Below, one piece after another: positions 36,500 through 45,126 of a stretch of 64,000 bases of DNA. The position numbers and the translations under genes are program-made. The DNA lies in assembly GCA_018669005.1 (NCBI GenBank), contig JABJAL010000072.1, positions 324,355 to 388,354 on the forward strand. Reading direction: 5' to 3'. The notes under the pieces are model-generated. The model worked only from the letters and a program-made list of their open reading frames with translations. It was not told the origin of the DNA and did not search any database. Positions within the stretch are counted from its first letter, which is position 1; each line of letters starts with the position of its first letter. This DNA is from Nitrospinaceae bacterium (lineage in GTDB: Bacteria; UBA8248).

Positions 36500-36665
36500 C
36501 TCCCCGTGTCTCCATTTCAGGGTAGATCCAGACTATACGCGCGCCCGATTTGAGCGGTCAAGCCGGGAGGTTCGGAAGGGCTGTATTACAGCAGGGGACA
36601 TCTATTTTGCCCTGCGGGTTTGGTGTAGGCTTTTTTGGCGATCTTAAGTAAGGAATAGAAACGAT

Positions 36666-37337
36666 ATGCAAAACCCGATGTTTGAAATTCTTTCGAGCCC
36701 GTTTTTTCTGCTCCTGGCCTCGCTGGTGATTTTCTTTCTCATCGTCTGGGCGATGTTACCGTTTTCCCTTTATGGGATCAGGCGGCGGCTGGCCCAAAAT
36801 GGGGAGCGGCTGGACAAGATAAATGAGACGCTGGGGCGTATGACAGATATTTTGCTTATCATCCAAGAGCAGGGTGGAAATGAGGTGGACATCTCCAGTG
36901 TCGAGAGCCCCCGGATCACAGGACCTCGGGTCGTGGGTCGTGCCGAGGAGTTGTTTGCCGAGCTGCGCGGGGAGTTGAGGCAGTTCTCCCCTATGCTTGA
37001 GGAGGAAGAGCTTGAGTCTGGCGATGTTTCGATGAACATCCGTGACCGCGAGGGGGGCGATCTTCCCGCCCTGATTTTGTCTCTCGGGGTGAGCGATGTT
37101 CAGGTGACGGTGCCGCTTCTTTCCTTGTCGCGCGTTTTTCCCGAGTTCTCTCCTGAGCAATTCCGGGAATTTTCCTCATCGTTCCTGCATGAAAAACACG
37201 GCTATTTTCTTGTCTTGAGTCCGGATGGTTCTGAATTTCAGGTCAACATCGAGGCTCAAGAGTCCTATAATCTGGATCTATTTCTTGGTATAATCAGAGA
37301 ACATTTGATAGAGCCGTTGGGGGGAAATTCCGTATGA
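36666..37337 (+). CDS. Membrane-anchored protein with coiled coil, function unknown
   Basis: 223 residues. One N-terminal membrane segment (FFLLLASLVIFFLIVWAML) is followed by a short coiled coil with heptads (GERLDKINETLGRMTDILLIIQEQ), then a folded domain of about 140 residues. I recognise no family. The stop overlaps the start of a 58-residue coiled-coil gene as ATGA, so the two are translated together and may interact. Confidence 0.72.
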   Translation: MQNPMFEILSSPFFLLLASLVIFFLIVWAMLPFSLYGIRRRLAQNGERLDKINETLGRMTDILLIIQEQGGNEVDISSVESPRITGPRVVGRAEELFAELRGELRQFSPMLEEEELESGDVSMNIRDREGGDLPALILSLGVSDVQVTVPLLSLSRVFPEFSPEQFREFSSSFLHEKHGYFLVLSPDGSEFQVNIEAQESYNLDLFLGIIREHLIEPLGGNSV

Positions 37338-37510
37338 AAGAGCTTTTAGAATTGCTGCAGGATGTGAATGCTCTGATTCGCGAGGAGCGGGACTCCACCC
37401 AGAAGGTGTCCAAAGATATGGTCACCAAGCTAGAGAGTCTCTCGTTTCATTGTGAGTCGAACCGTCGTCGATTAGATTTGCTGCAGCTAAGGATGAATCG
37501 CACGGAATGA
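37334..37510 (+). CDS. Small coiled-coil protein (58 residues)
   Basis: A short gene starting MKELLELLQDVNALI. Nearly all of it can form one amphipathic helix with Leu/Val/Ile every third or fourth residue, and it is highly charged. Its ATG overlaps the stop of the preceding membrane protein by four bases (ATGA). Coupled translation plus a coiled coil in both proteins suggests a complex. No family is recognised. Confidence 0.6.
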   Translation: MKELLELLQDVNALIREERDSTQKVSKDMVTKLESLSFHCESNRRRLDLLQLRMNRTE

Positions 37511-37742
37511 ATATTTTAGTAGAGAAAAAATTGTAAATGTTTTGCCTTTCATTAAAAATAGCTAATTTTTAGGTGTTGATACCTTATATTGACACTCTCG
37601 CCCCACCTTGTTACCTTCCCGCCAAGATTTAAGCCAAGAAATTGGTAGATATTGAAGCGTAAGTATAGCTATTTGTATTATTATAATTATATGGTCCTGA
37701 TTTTGGCAATTTGGCTATAGCCCCGTCCAACCAGGATACCGA

Positions 37743-38528
37743 ATGAATACATCCTCAGATAATTTACGGCTCTATGTTCCCGGCACTCACAAGAATATTG
37801 TCCCTTTCATGCGGGATGTTTTCACCATTCCAACCAATGCACGTCAAAAGCCGACGCTAATAGGCTCCGTTTGTGAGGAGTGCGAGGAGCATTTCTTCCC
37901 GAAGATGGGCCAAAAAGCCACCTGCGATAATCCGTTTTGCCCACGAAGCACGAGCACAACCAATTTGAGCGGCAGGGGGAAGATTCTCTCAGCGACTATC
38001 ATGCGGGAGACAGCCGAGGGGGCGGGAGATCGTGAGCGTGCCTCAGCGGTGATACTTCTTGAGGAAGGCATCAAGATTAACTCTCTCATCATTGGATGGG
38101 ATGGGTATCGGTCCATGCTCTCTCCAGGCTCACCGGTGGAGTTGGTGCTCCAGGAGATGGGTTTAAACGATGATGAAGAGATGGTTGTCGGATATGCTTT
38201 CCGTTTGGTGACGGGCAGAAGAAAACCAGATGAGCCGGAAATAGAGGTGGCTAAGGAGGAGAAGTCGAAGGGGAGAAGAAAAAAAGCACCTGCGGTGGCT
38301 AAGACCAAGGCCGTTAAAAAAACGGCTGTAAAGAAAAAGACGGTCGTTAAGAAAAAGGCGGCGGCAAAAAAAACAGCCAAAAAGAAAGTTGTGAAGAAAA
38401 AAGTTGCAAAGAAAAAAGCGATGGTGAAAAAGAAAGTTGTGAAGAAAAAAGTTGCAAAGAAAAAACCCACAAAAAAGAAAGTTACAAAGAAAAAAGCGTC
38501 GAAAGCCCCCAAGGGCAAAAAGCGCTAA
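37743..38528 (+). CDS. Zinc-ribbon/OB-fold (DUF35-like) protein with histone H1-like lysine tail
   Basis: 261 residues in two parts. Residues ~30-160 resemble DUF35/OB-fold proteins: a rubredoxin-like zinc ribbon (CEECEEHFF...CDNPFC) followed by a beta-rich OB domain (SGRGKILSATIM). Such proteins usually bind acyl-CoA and partner thiolases. Residues ~180-261 are almost only Lys with Ala, Val and Thr (units such as VKKKVAKKK), like bacterial H1-type DNA-binding tails. The codons there are nearly all AAA/AAG. The next gene is a CoA-transferase 27 bases on, which supports a CoA-related role for the first part. Confidence 0.75.
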   Translation: MNTSSDNLRLYVPGTHKNIVPFMRDVFTIPTNARQKPTLIGSVCEECEEHFFPKMGQKATCDNPFCPRSTSTTNLSGRGKILSATIMRETAEGAGDRERASAVILLEEGIKINSLIIGWDGYRSMLSPGSPVELVLQEMGLNDDEEMVVGYAFRLVTGRRKPDEPEIEVAKEEKSKGRRKKAPAVAKTKAVKKTAVKKKTVVKKKAAAKKTAKKKVVKKKVAKKKAMVKKKVVKKKVAKKKPTKKKVTKKKASKAPKGKKR

Positions 38529-38555
38529 TCCTGAATAGTCTTGCCTGAAGATTCC

Positions 38556-39722
38556 ATGAAAATTCTCGATGGGCTCAAGGTCATCGACGCCAGCCAATTC
38601 AATGCCGGGCCGATAGTGTCGCTGTATATGGCGGGCTATGGCGCCGATGTTATCAAGGTGGAGCGCCCTGGCGGAGAAGACAGCCGCGCCATCGGCCCCT
38701 TCAAAGAGGGCCAGAGCAGCTATTTCATGAGCCTGAACCGCGGGAAGCGCTCGATTACGGTCAACCTCAAGAGCCCTGGTGGCATAGAGGTGTTCAAGTG
38801 CCTTGCCCGCTCGGCGGATGTGGTGGTGGAAAATTATCTGCCGGGCGTCATGGACCGCCTCGGTGTGGGTTATGACGTGCTTCGCCGTGAAAATCCCGGG
38901 CTCATTTACGGCGCAGTCTCGGGCTTTGGCCAGCGGGGCCCGTCAGCCAAGCGCCCGGCGTTCGACAGTCTTTTGCAGGCCGCAGGTGGCCTCATCAGCG
39001 TGACTGGTCCGGTGGGCGGCCCGCCGGTGCGGGTCGGCGTGTCCATTGTCGATATCACGAGCGGGCTTTTTTTGCTCTCAGGGATTCTCTCGGCGCTCTG
39101 GCAAAGAGAGCGCACCGGCGAGGGCCGCCGCGTTGATGCCTCGATGCTGGCCTCGACTGTCAACATCATGGAAAACCCTGTTGCCCGGCACAGTTTTGAG
39201 GGCAAGGTACCGGAGCCCGAGGGTCTCTCGCACCCGGTCGTCTCCCCATTTTCGGGCTATCGGACGCGGGACGGTCTCATTTTTGTTGCGATATCGAACA
39301 CAAATCGCTACCGGGTGTTGGTGGAAGCCCTGGGCCGCCCCGAACTGGCGGGCGATCCCCGTTTCACAGAAAACCAGGATCGCGTCGAGAACGAGGATGC
39401 CTTGCGAGGGGTGCTCGAGGATATCTTGATGGAAAAGACCACCGGGGAGTGGGAGGCTGAACTCATTCCTCAGGGTGTCACGGTAAGCGCCATCAACGAT
39501 GTGGCGCAAATGAAGGAGCGTTTTCCAGAGGCTTTTATCGAGGTGGTGCATCCGACTGCCGGGCCGGCCCTGTTTCCAAACTCTCCGATTGAATTCAGCG
39601 AAGGTGATCTTGATTTTTCACGACCAGCCCCACTTGTGGGAGAACACACCGAGGAGATTCTCTCGGAGCTTGGCTACAGTGAAAATGAGATAAAGAAATT
39701 TCAGGAGGAAAATTCGGTTTAA
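38556..39722 (+). CDS. CaiB/BaiF family (class III) CoA-transferase
   Basis: About 388 residues. Family motifs: LDGLKVIDASQFNAGP, YGADVIKVERPGGEDSR, LNRGKRSITVNLKSPGG, VVENYLPGVMDRLGVGYD and the catalytic Asp in GVSIVDITSGLF. It would move CoA between carboxylic acids through an aspartyl-CoA intermediate. I prefer the ATG at 38556 over a TTG five codons before. The last bases overlap the end of a convergent small membrane protein gene. The acids used are unknown. Confidence 0.92.
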   Translation: MKILDGLKVIDASQFNAGPIVSLYMAGYGADVIKVERPGGEDSRAIGPFKEGQSSYFMSLNRGKRSITVNLKSPGGIEVFKCLARSADVVVENYLPGVMDRLGVGYDVLRRENPGLIYGAVSGFGQRGPSAKRPAFDSLLQAAGGLISVTGPVGGPPVRVGVSIVDITSGLFLLSGILSALWQRERTGEGRRVDASMLASTVNIMENPVARHSFEGKVPEPEGLSHPVVSPFSGYRTRDGLIFVAISNTNRYRVLVEALGRPELAGDPRFTENQDRVENEDALRGVLEDILMEKTTGEWEAELIPQGVTVSAINDVAQMKERFPEAFIEVVHPTAGPALFPNSPIEFSEGDLDFSRPAPLVGEHTEEILSELGYSENEIKKFQEENSV

Positions 39723-40063
39723 GAGGAAGGCGTGTCGTCGGTCTTTTTCTTTTTCCCCTCTTTAGGGGCGAATCTCCTCCCAAAACTCAGCGTTTGTCGG
39801 CGCGTGATGCCGTAAAGCATTACCCCTCCCACGGTGATCGAAATCAATATCAGCATAAATCCTAATACCATGACCCGCTGCAAGGGTGTCTGGTTTCGAG
39901 GGGCGCTCTTGCTTTGCGGGGTGGTCGATTGTCCGGCGACCATGGCGGCTGGCGTGGTTTTGGGGCGCGAGCCCATTTCAGGAAACCATATGAAAGGTAT
40001 TGAAATCATCAACACTACAAATACGATGGGCAGCACCAAGCGCGTCAGATACAAACGAAACAC
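39719..40063 (-). CDS. Small membrane protein with two transmembrane segments
   Basis: 114 residues. Two hydrophobic segments (residues ~8-27 and ~66-86) flank a Pro/Ser/Thr-rich linker of about 35 residues, and the C-terminal tail is basic (GRRFAPKEGKKKK). The start is GTG with GGAG 9 bases upstream. I recognise no family. It is convergent with the CoA-transferase, overlapping it by 4 bases. Confidence 0.6.
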   Translation of the reverse strand: MFRLYLTRLVLPIVFVVLMISIPFIWFPEMGSRPKTTPAAMVAGQSTTPQSKSAPRNQTPLQRVMVLGFMLILISITVGGVMLYGITRRQTLSFGRRFAPKEGKKKKTDDTPSS

Positions 40064-40233
40064 AATTTTCGTCTCCTCTTGTCAGGGGACCAATATAGAC
40101 CGTAGATGAGGATGTGATCCACGTTACTTTTTAAAATTTGTGGTGGTTGTTTTTTTATGTGAAATCCTTAGGATGTATGAATGGTTATAGATTATCTTGG
40201 ATTTTTCATAACTGGCATCAAAGGTATTGACTC

Positions 40234-41022
40234 ATGATTCGTCCCCGGATTGGCATCACTTGTGATTTAAATCAACGAGAATTTCCCGAAGAGCCTGTCG
40301 AGCGTGACCGCCATACTTTGATGGACGCATATGTTCTGGCCATTACCAAGGCGGGTGGGATTCCCATTCTTTTGCCCTCGCTTGAAGATGAAAGCGACGC
40401 CCTAGCTCTTATAGATGTTTTTGATGCGCTTGTTATTTCGGGTGGTGGCCACGACATTGACCCTGAATTATTTGGCGAGCGGCGTATACCTGAATGCGGC
40501 CCTGCGAACGATAAGCGGGCCAATTTTGAGCTCTCGTTGTGCCGGGGTGCTCTTTCTCGCGATGTCCCAATTTTGGGAATATGCGGGGGAATGCAGGCGG
40601 TAAACGTTGCCGCCGGTGGAACCTTGGTTCAGGACATTGTTGCGCAGCTTGAGGAGCCGCTTTCTCATGTCCCAATAGACCCCAAAAAAGAAACCTATAC
40701 GTACCACCCGATTGAAGTGCTTTCCTCTGCGCTGGAGGCCACCATTGGGTCTGGCCCCTACAACGTGAACAGCCACCACCATCAATCCGTCAAAGAGCTC
40801 GGCTCCGGCATGCGCATTACGGCGAAAACCACCGACGGGGTCATTGAAGCGATTGAATGCACCTCGTGTCGGTTTGTTCTCGGTGTTCAGTGGCACCCCG
40901 AATCCATGTCGGCCTACGGATACGGCGACAGCGAGGCCTCTGATCATATTTTTGCGCGCCTTATCGATGAGGCGCGCGAATTCGCACAAGATTCCGGCGC
41001 CCGCCGTTTCGAGCTGGCGTAG
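40234..41022 (+). CDS. Gamma-glutamyl-GABA hydrolase-like class I amidotransferase fold protein
   Basis: 262 residues of the PuuD/peptidase C26 group. The nucleophile Cys is in GICGGMQAVNVAAGG, the His-Glu pair is in GVQWHPES, and ISGGGHDIDPELF is the oxyanion region. PuuD cleaves gamma-glutamyl-GABA in putrescine breakdown; other members cleave different gamma-glutamyl amides. It stands before the DUF3604 gene, with 77 bases between. Confidence 0.9.
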   Translation: MIRPRIGITCDLNQREFPEEPVERDRHTLMDAYVLAITKAGGIPILLPSLEDESDALALIDVFDALVISGGGHDIDPELFGERRIPECGPANDKRANFELSLCRGALSRDVPILGICGGMQAVNVAAGGTLVQDIVAQLEEPLSHVPIDPKKETYTYHPIEVLSSALEATIGSGPYNVNSHHHQSVKELGSGMRITAKTTDGVIEAIECTSCRFVLGVQWHPESMSAYGYGDSEASDHIFARLIDEAREFAQDSGARRFELA

Positions 41023-41099
41023 TTTTAATTAATCATTCCTAGTGCGGTGGCTGCCAGCCACCGAAATTTTTTCTTCTTCCTGCGGGGAGTACTCCGTTC

Positions 41100-43319
41100 A
41101 TGGACCAGCGCCTCGATCCATATCGCTTCGATGTGGGCACGGCCCGTATCGAGCCTGATACGGATGTTGTGGCCGGCAGCTTCTACACCCGCAAAATTAT
41201 CTACACCGCCGGGGAGTACGGCACCGACGAGGGGGGGCGCATCCTTATCTGCAAGCGCCTTGCCTGCGACATGGAGCTTCCCCAGTTCACCGATTCCGCG
41301 GCCTCGGGCTACGTGACAGCAAGCTGCTCGAATCCCGATGTCGGGCTTGCCCTGTCCTATCTTGAGCAGGGCTACATAGACGACTGGCGAACGGCTATTT
41401 GCGTCCGGGTGGCCAGGGGGTATTTGTGCCTCGGCGATATTGTCGAAGTCATCCTCGGCGACACCAGCGGCGGCGGCCCCGGCATCCGCGCCCAGACCTA
41501 TCCCGAAGCACGCCACACCCTGAAGGTGGTCGTGGACACTTTTAACGCAAACTATTTTTACGAGTTGACCGAAAACCCCGAGCTTCGTGTGGTTGGTGGG
41601 GCTCCCGAAACCTGGCATCTGGTTTACCCGCAGCGCCCGCTTAAGGGCGAGCCGTTTGAAGTGCTCGTTCGGGCGGTGGATAGCTGGGGAAATCCCGCTG
41701 AGGAATTCCAGGGCAAGGTTCGCATTTTAAAAAGCATATCGGCGGGCGAGGAAGCAGATCACATCCCTAAGGAAGCGGAACTTAAAGAAGCTGATGGCGG
41801 GGTGTGCCGGGTGCCGGGCGTTCGCCTGAACGGCTCGGGCCCCTATCGCCTCCGGGTGGAGGACTCGCTTGGGCTCGCTGCGCTGGGGCCGCCAATTTGC
41901 CCACGGCAGAGCGAGGATGAACTCTCTCTTTTCTGGGGTGACATGCACGGTCAGACCCGCTCCACCGTCGGGACGGGCACGGTGGAGGAGTATTTCCGCT
42001 TCGCCCGTGATAAGGCCGGGGTGGATTTCGCCGCCTGGCAGGGAAACGACTTCCGTGTCCGAATACAGGACTGGGAGGAGGTAAAACGCGAGACCCGGGC
42101 CTTCAATGAGCCGGGCCGCTTCGTCACCATACTCGGCTACGAATGGTCGGGGCTGCGCTCGGGCGGGGGCGACTACAATATTTATTTTTCGGGCGATGAT
42201 GCAGAAATTCACCGAAGCTCGCACGCGCGCATTGACGATCTTTCTGATGTTGATACGGATAGGTTTCCCATCTCGGAGCTCTGGAAAACCTTCCGGGGGC
42301 GCAAGGATGTCATGTCGGTTGCACATATCGGCGGTCGGGCCTGCAACCTTGATTATTATGATCCGGAGTTTGTTCATCTTATCGAGGCCCACTCGCACCA
42401 TGGCACCTTTGAGTGGCTGATCGAGGAGGCCCTTGAGCGAGGCTTCAAGGTGGGCATCACGGGTGGAAGCGACGATCACACCGGCCGGCAGGGGCTCGTC
42501 TATCCCAATCGCCGGACGAACAACGTCGTCACGTTTGATGTCATGGGCGGCCTGCTCGGTCTCTACGCCAAAGAGCTCTCTCGCGAGGCGGTCTGGGACG
42601 CCATGCAGTCGCGGCGTACCTACGGCACGAACGGCGAGCGCATATTCCTCAAGACGGCTTGTGGAGAGGCCTGGATGGGCGAGGAAATTCCAAGCGCGGG
42701 GCCACCCACCATCAAAGTCGAGGTCCACGGCACCGCGCCGCTGCTCGATGTCGAACTCAAGCGTGGCCTTGAGACTATCTATCGGTTCCCGGTGAATCAC
42801 CCCCCGACCGAAAAGAAGGGCTCGCGTCGCATCCGGGTGCAGTGGAGCGGTGTGACACAGAAGAGTGGAAGGGACAAAAAAGTAAACTGGCGCGGTGGGA
42901 TATCTCTTGATAAGGGAAGCATCGTCACCTACGCCCCCTACGCCCTCGATCAGTGGGACGACAGCGTTCAGCGCGTATCGAACAAGGTGCTTCGCTTTCA
43001 GACGTTCACCTCAGGGGACCCGGACGGCGTCATGCTAGACGTGGACGCCCCACCGGGAGCCGAACTCAGCTTCTTCAGTGATGTCGTGGGATTTCGGGTG
43101 CCCCTCGATGATATTGGATACGAGCCGCACTATGTGCCCGGCGGCGGGGTGAACATTCAAGTTCAAGTGAGCGAGGTATCGAGCCATTCGAAAGACTGGA
43201 GCGCGCAATTTGCCTTCACTGATGAGGAAATCCCTCCGGGGTGCAACCCCTACTGGGTGCGTGTGCTTCAGCTCAATGGCGGCCAGGCCTGGTCGAGCCC
43301 GATTTACGTGAACCACTAA
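41100..43319 (+). CDS. DUF3604-family protein with PHP-like metal sites
   Basis: 739 residues. The first ~275 residues are beta-rich and include an Ig-like stretch (RPLKGEPFEVLVRAVDSWGNPAEEF). The central part has the DUF3604 pattern: FWGDMHGQTRSTVGTGTVEEYFRFARD, then VAHIGGR, EAHSHHGTFEW and TGGSDDHTGRQG, rich in His and Asp that could bind metals as in PHP phosphoesterases. No signal peptide is visible. The reaction is not established for the family. GGGGAG lies upstream of the ATG. Confidence 0.8.
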   Translation: MDQRLDPYRFDVGTARIEPDTDVVAGSFYTRKIIYTAGEYGTDEGGRILICKRLACDMELPQFTDSAASGYVTASCSNPDVGLALSYLEQGYIDDWRTAICVRVARGYLCLGDIVEVILGDTSGGGPGIRAQTYPEARHTLKVVVDTFNANYFYELTENPELRVVGGAPETWHLVYPQRPLKGEPFEVLVRAVDSWGNPAEEFQGKVRILKSISAGEEADHIPKEAELKEADGGVCRVPGVRLNGSGPYRLRVEDSLGLAALGPPICPRQSEDELSLFWGDMHGQTRSTVGTGTVEEYFRFARDKAGVDFAAWQGNDFRVRIQDWEEVKRETRAFNEPGRFVTILGYEWSGLRSGGGDYNIYFSGDDAEIHRSSHARIDDLSDVDTDRFPISELWKTFRGRKDVMSVAHIGGRACNLDYYDPEFVHLIEAHSHHGTFEWLIEEALERGFKVGITGGSDDHTGRQGLVYPNRRTNNVVTFDVMGGLLGLYAKELSREAVWDAMQSRRTYGTNGERIFLKTACGEAWMGEEIPSAGPPTIKVEVHGTAPLLDVELKRGLETIYRFPVNHPPTEKKGSRRIRVQWSGVTQKSGRDKKVNWRGGISLDKGSIVTYAPYALDQWDDSVQRVSNKVLRFQTFTSGDPDGVMLDVDAPPGAELSFFSDVVGFRVPLDDIGYEPHYVPGGGVNIQVQVSEVSSHSKDWSAQFAFTDEEIPPGCNPYWVRVLQLNGGQAWSSPIYVNH

Positions 43320-43427
43320 GGGCCGGTTCGGCTTCGGGTCGCCATGCTCCGCTTATTTTGACCCCTTGGAAAAGTTTCTGTAGTCTCCCGGCAGTTGTTG
43401 TCTGTTTTCATTTTGGGGGTTGAGTCT

Positions 43428-44507
43428 TTGAAAATTGGAATTATCGGAATTGCCTCGAGTGGGAAAACCACTCTTTTTAATGCGCTCACAGGTGGTGAGG
43501 CGAACACGGGAGGCTACGGCGCCTCTCAGGTGAACGTCGGTATTGGTCGTGTGGCCGATCCGCGCGTTGATGCCATGAGCGAAATGTTTCAGCCGAAAAA
43601 AACGACCTATGCCACGGTTGAGTTCGCCGATGTTCCTGGCCTTGGCGAGGGGCGAGATGGCGCATCCACATCGGCCGAGGAGAGCATCCCCCAGGCACTT
43701 GAGGGGGCGGACGCTCTCTTGCTGGTGCTGCGGGCTTTTGACGATCCGGGGGTGCCCCATCCGAGGCAGAGCGTGGACCCTGCTCGCGATTTGGGTGACA
43801 TGCGGCTCGACCTCATTTTGCGTGATCTTTCTGTTGTCGAACGACGGGTGGAACGGCTTAAAAAATCGTTGGCGAAGAAAAAAGATCCGGCCGAGGCGGC
43901 CGAATTCGAGGTGTTGGAAAAAATCCAAACCTCTCTTGAAGAGGGTGTTTCGATTCTCGCCCAGGATTTGCCTGAAAAAGTGCAGACCCTGCTCCGAGGG
44001 TACGGCTTTCTTTCGGCCAAGCCCGTACTGGCCGTTCTCAATGTAGGTGAGGATAAAATAGGTGAGTCGGCAGGGGCGTTGGGTGTCGAGGCGGCCGAGG
44101 GTGAGGCTCCCCCTGTTGTGGTTGGCGCGCAACTTGAGGAGGAGCTTGCGCAGTTGGACGAGGAGGAGCAGGCGGTTTTTCTCGCTGACTATGGATTAGA
44201 GCGCCCTGCGAGGGACCGGGTGATACAAGCCTCTTTCGCCCTTTTGGGGCTTGAGTGTTTCTTGACGGTTGGGGAGGACGAAGTGCGTGCCTGGCCGATT
44301 CGGCGGGGCACCTCGGCCCTCAAAGCGGCGGGAAGCATCCACTCGGACCTTGAACGCGGATTTATCCGGGCAGAGGTGATTGGCTATGACGACTTCGTGG
44401 CGGCAGGTTCAATGGCGGCGGCCCGAGACAAAGGGGTGCTTCGCATAGAGGGAAAAGACTACGAAGTCCAGGACGGTGAGATCATGCACGTGCGCTTCAA
44501 CGTGTAA
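43428..44507 (+). CDS. ychF: YchF/OLA1 family ATPase
   Basis: About 360 residues, the family norm. The P-loop is GIASSGKTTLFNAL, G3 is DVPGLGEG, and the G4 site is LNVGED rather than NKxD, which is the NxxE variant that makes YchF prefer ATP over GTP. A coiled-coil insertion lies in the middle and a TGS domain at the C-terminus (AWPIRRGTSALKAAG...EVQDGEIMHVRF). I chose the TTG at 43428, just before MKIGIIG, because GGGGGTTGAG precedes it. YchF binds ribosomes and responds to stress. Confidence 0.9.
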   Translation: MKIGIIGIASSGKTTLFNALTGGEANTGGYGASQVNVGIGRVADPRVDAMSEMFQPKKTTYATVEFADVPGLGEGRDGASTSAEESIPQALEGADALLLVLRAFDDPGVPHPRQSVDPARDLGDMRLDLILRDLSVVERRVERLKKSLAKKKDPAEAAEFEVLEKIQTSLEEGVSILAQDLPEKVQTLLRGYGFLSAKPVLAVLNVGEDKIGESAGALGVEAAEGEAPPVVVGAQLEEELAQLDEEEQAVFLADYGLERPARDRVIQASFALLGLECFLTVGEDEVRAWPIRRGTSALKAAGSIHSDLERGFIRAEVIGYDDFVAAGSMAAARDKGVLRIEGKDYEVQDGEIMHVRFNV

Positions 44508-44543
44508 GGAAAGGAAATTGCCCCGGTTTTCTTGAGTAGGGTA

Positions 44544-44915
44544 TTAGGAGTCCGCTTTTTTGAGAAGGATTTCAATCCGCTCGATGAGAACGGGAAGGTT
44601 AAACGGTTTGACGACGTAATCCTTTGCTCCCGCCTCGATGCACTCCCTGATAGTGTCCGCCGTGCTTTTGGCGCTCAATATCATCATCTGCGGAATTTCA
44701 TCGTCGTTCTCAGTCAGGCTTTGCAGGATATCCATCGCGCCCATGTCGGACATGGTGTAATCGATGATGGCGAGGTCGAATTTCTCCTCCCGGATTAACT
44801 CAAGGGTTTTCTCTCCGGAATCGGATAAACGGATAGTGTGGCCGATCCGGGTCAGGGATACGTCCATGAGTCCTCGCATAGTTTCATCTTTGTCGGCTAC
44901 GAGAATATTCGCCAA
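44544..44915 (-). CDS. Stand-alone response-regulator receiver protein (CheY-like), copy 1
   Basis: 123 residues, a receiver domain only. The phosphoacceptor is the Asp in LAIIDYTMSD; the Ser of MILSAKS and the Lys of VVKPFN complete the switch. The acidic pair at the N-terminus reads VADKDE, so the second Asp is Lys, which should weaken magnesium binding. The start is TTG. No kinase is next to it. It is related to the receiver at 59998. Confidence 0.88.
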   Translation of the reverse strand: MANILVADKDETMRGLMDVSLTRIGHTIRLSDSGEKTLELIREEKFDLAIIDYTMSDMGAMDILQSLTENDDEIPQMMILSAKSTADTIRECIEAGAKDYVVKPFNLPVLIERIEILLKKADS

Positions 44916-45126
44916 CGCATCACCCGCCTAGTTGTGTGAAGGTGCGCCCTTTAAAGGGAGTCGAGAATGGCCATTCATTAAATTATAACCTTAATTATCA
45001 AAAAAACATAATCTCCAGCGACATCATAAATAATACAACAATGGTGTTAGTCTTGAAAAGTTCTTGGGTTTTTTTTTGAAAAGACTAAGGTCCTCAAGCT
45101 GACAATGAGTTTTGTGCATGAAGGTT

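Noticed and set aside
36500..36665. Possible selC (tRNA-Sec) beside selA
   Set aside because: No T-arm consensus, anticodon TCA in a loop, or long acceptor stem could be built here; selC is not seen elsewhere either.
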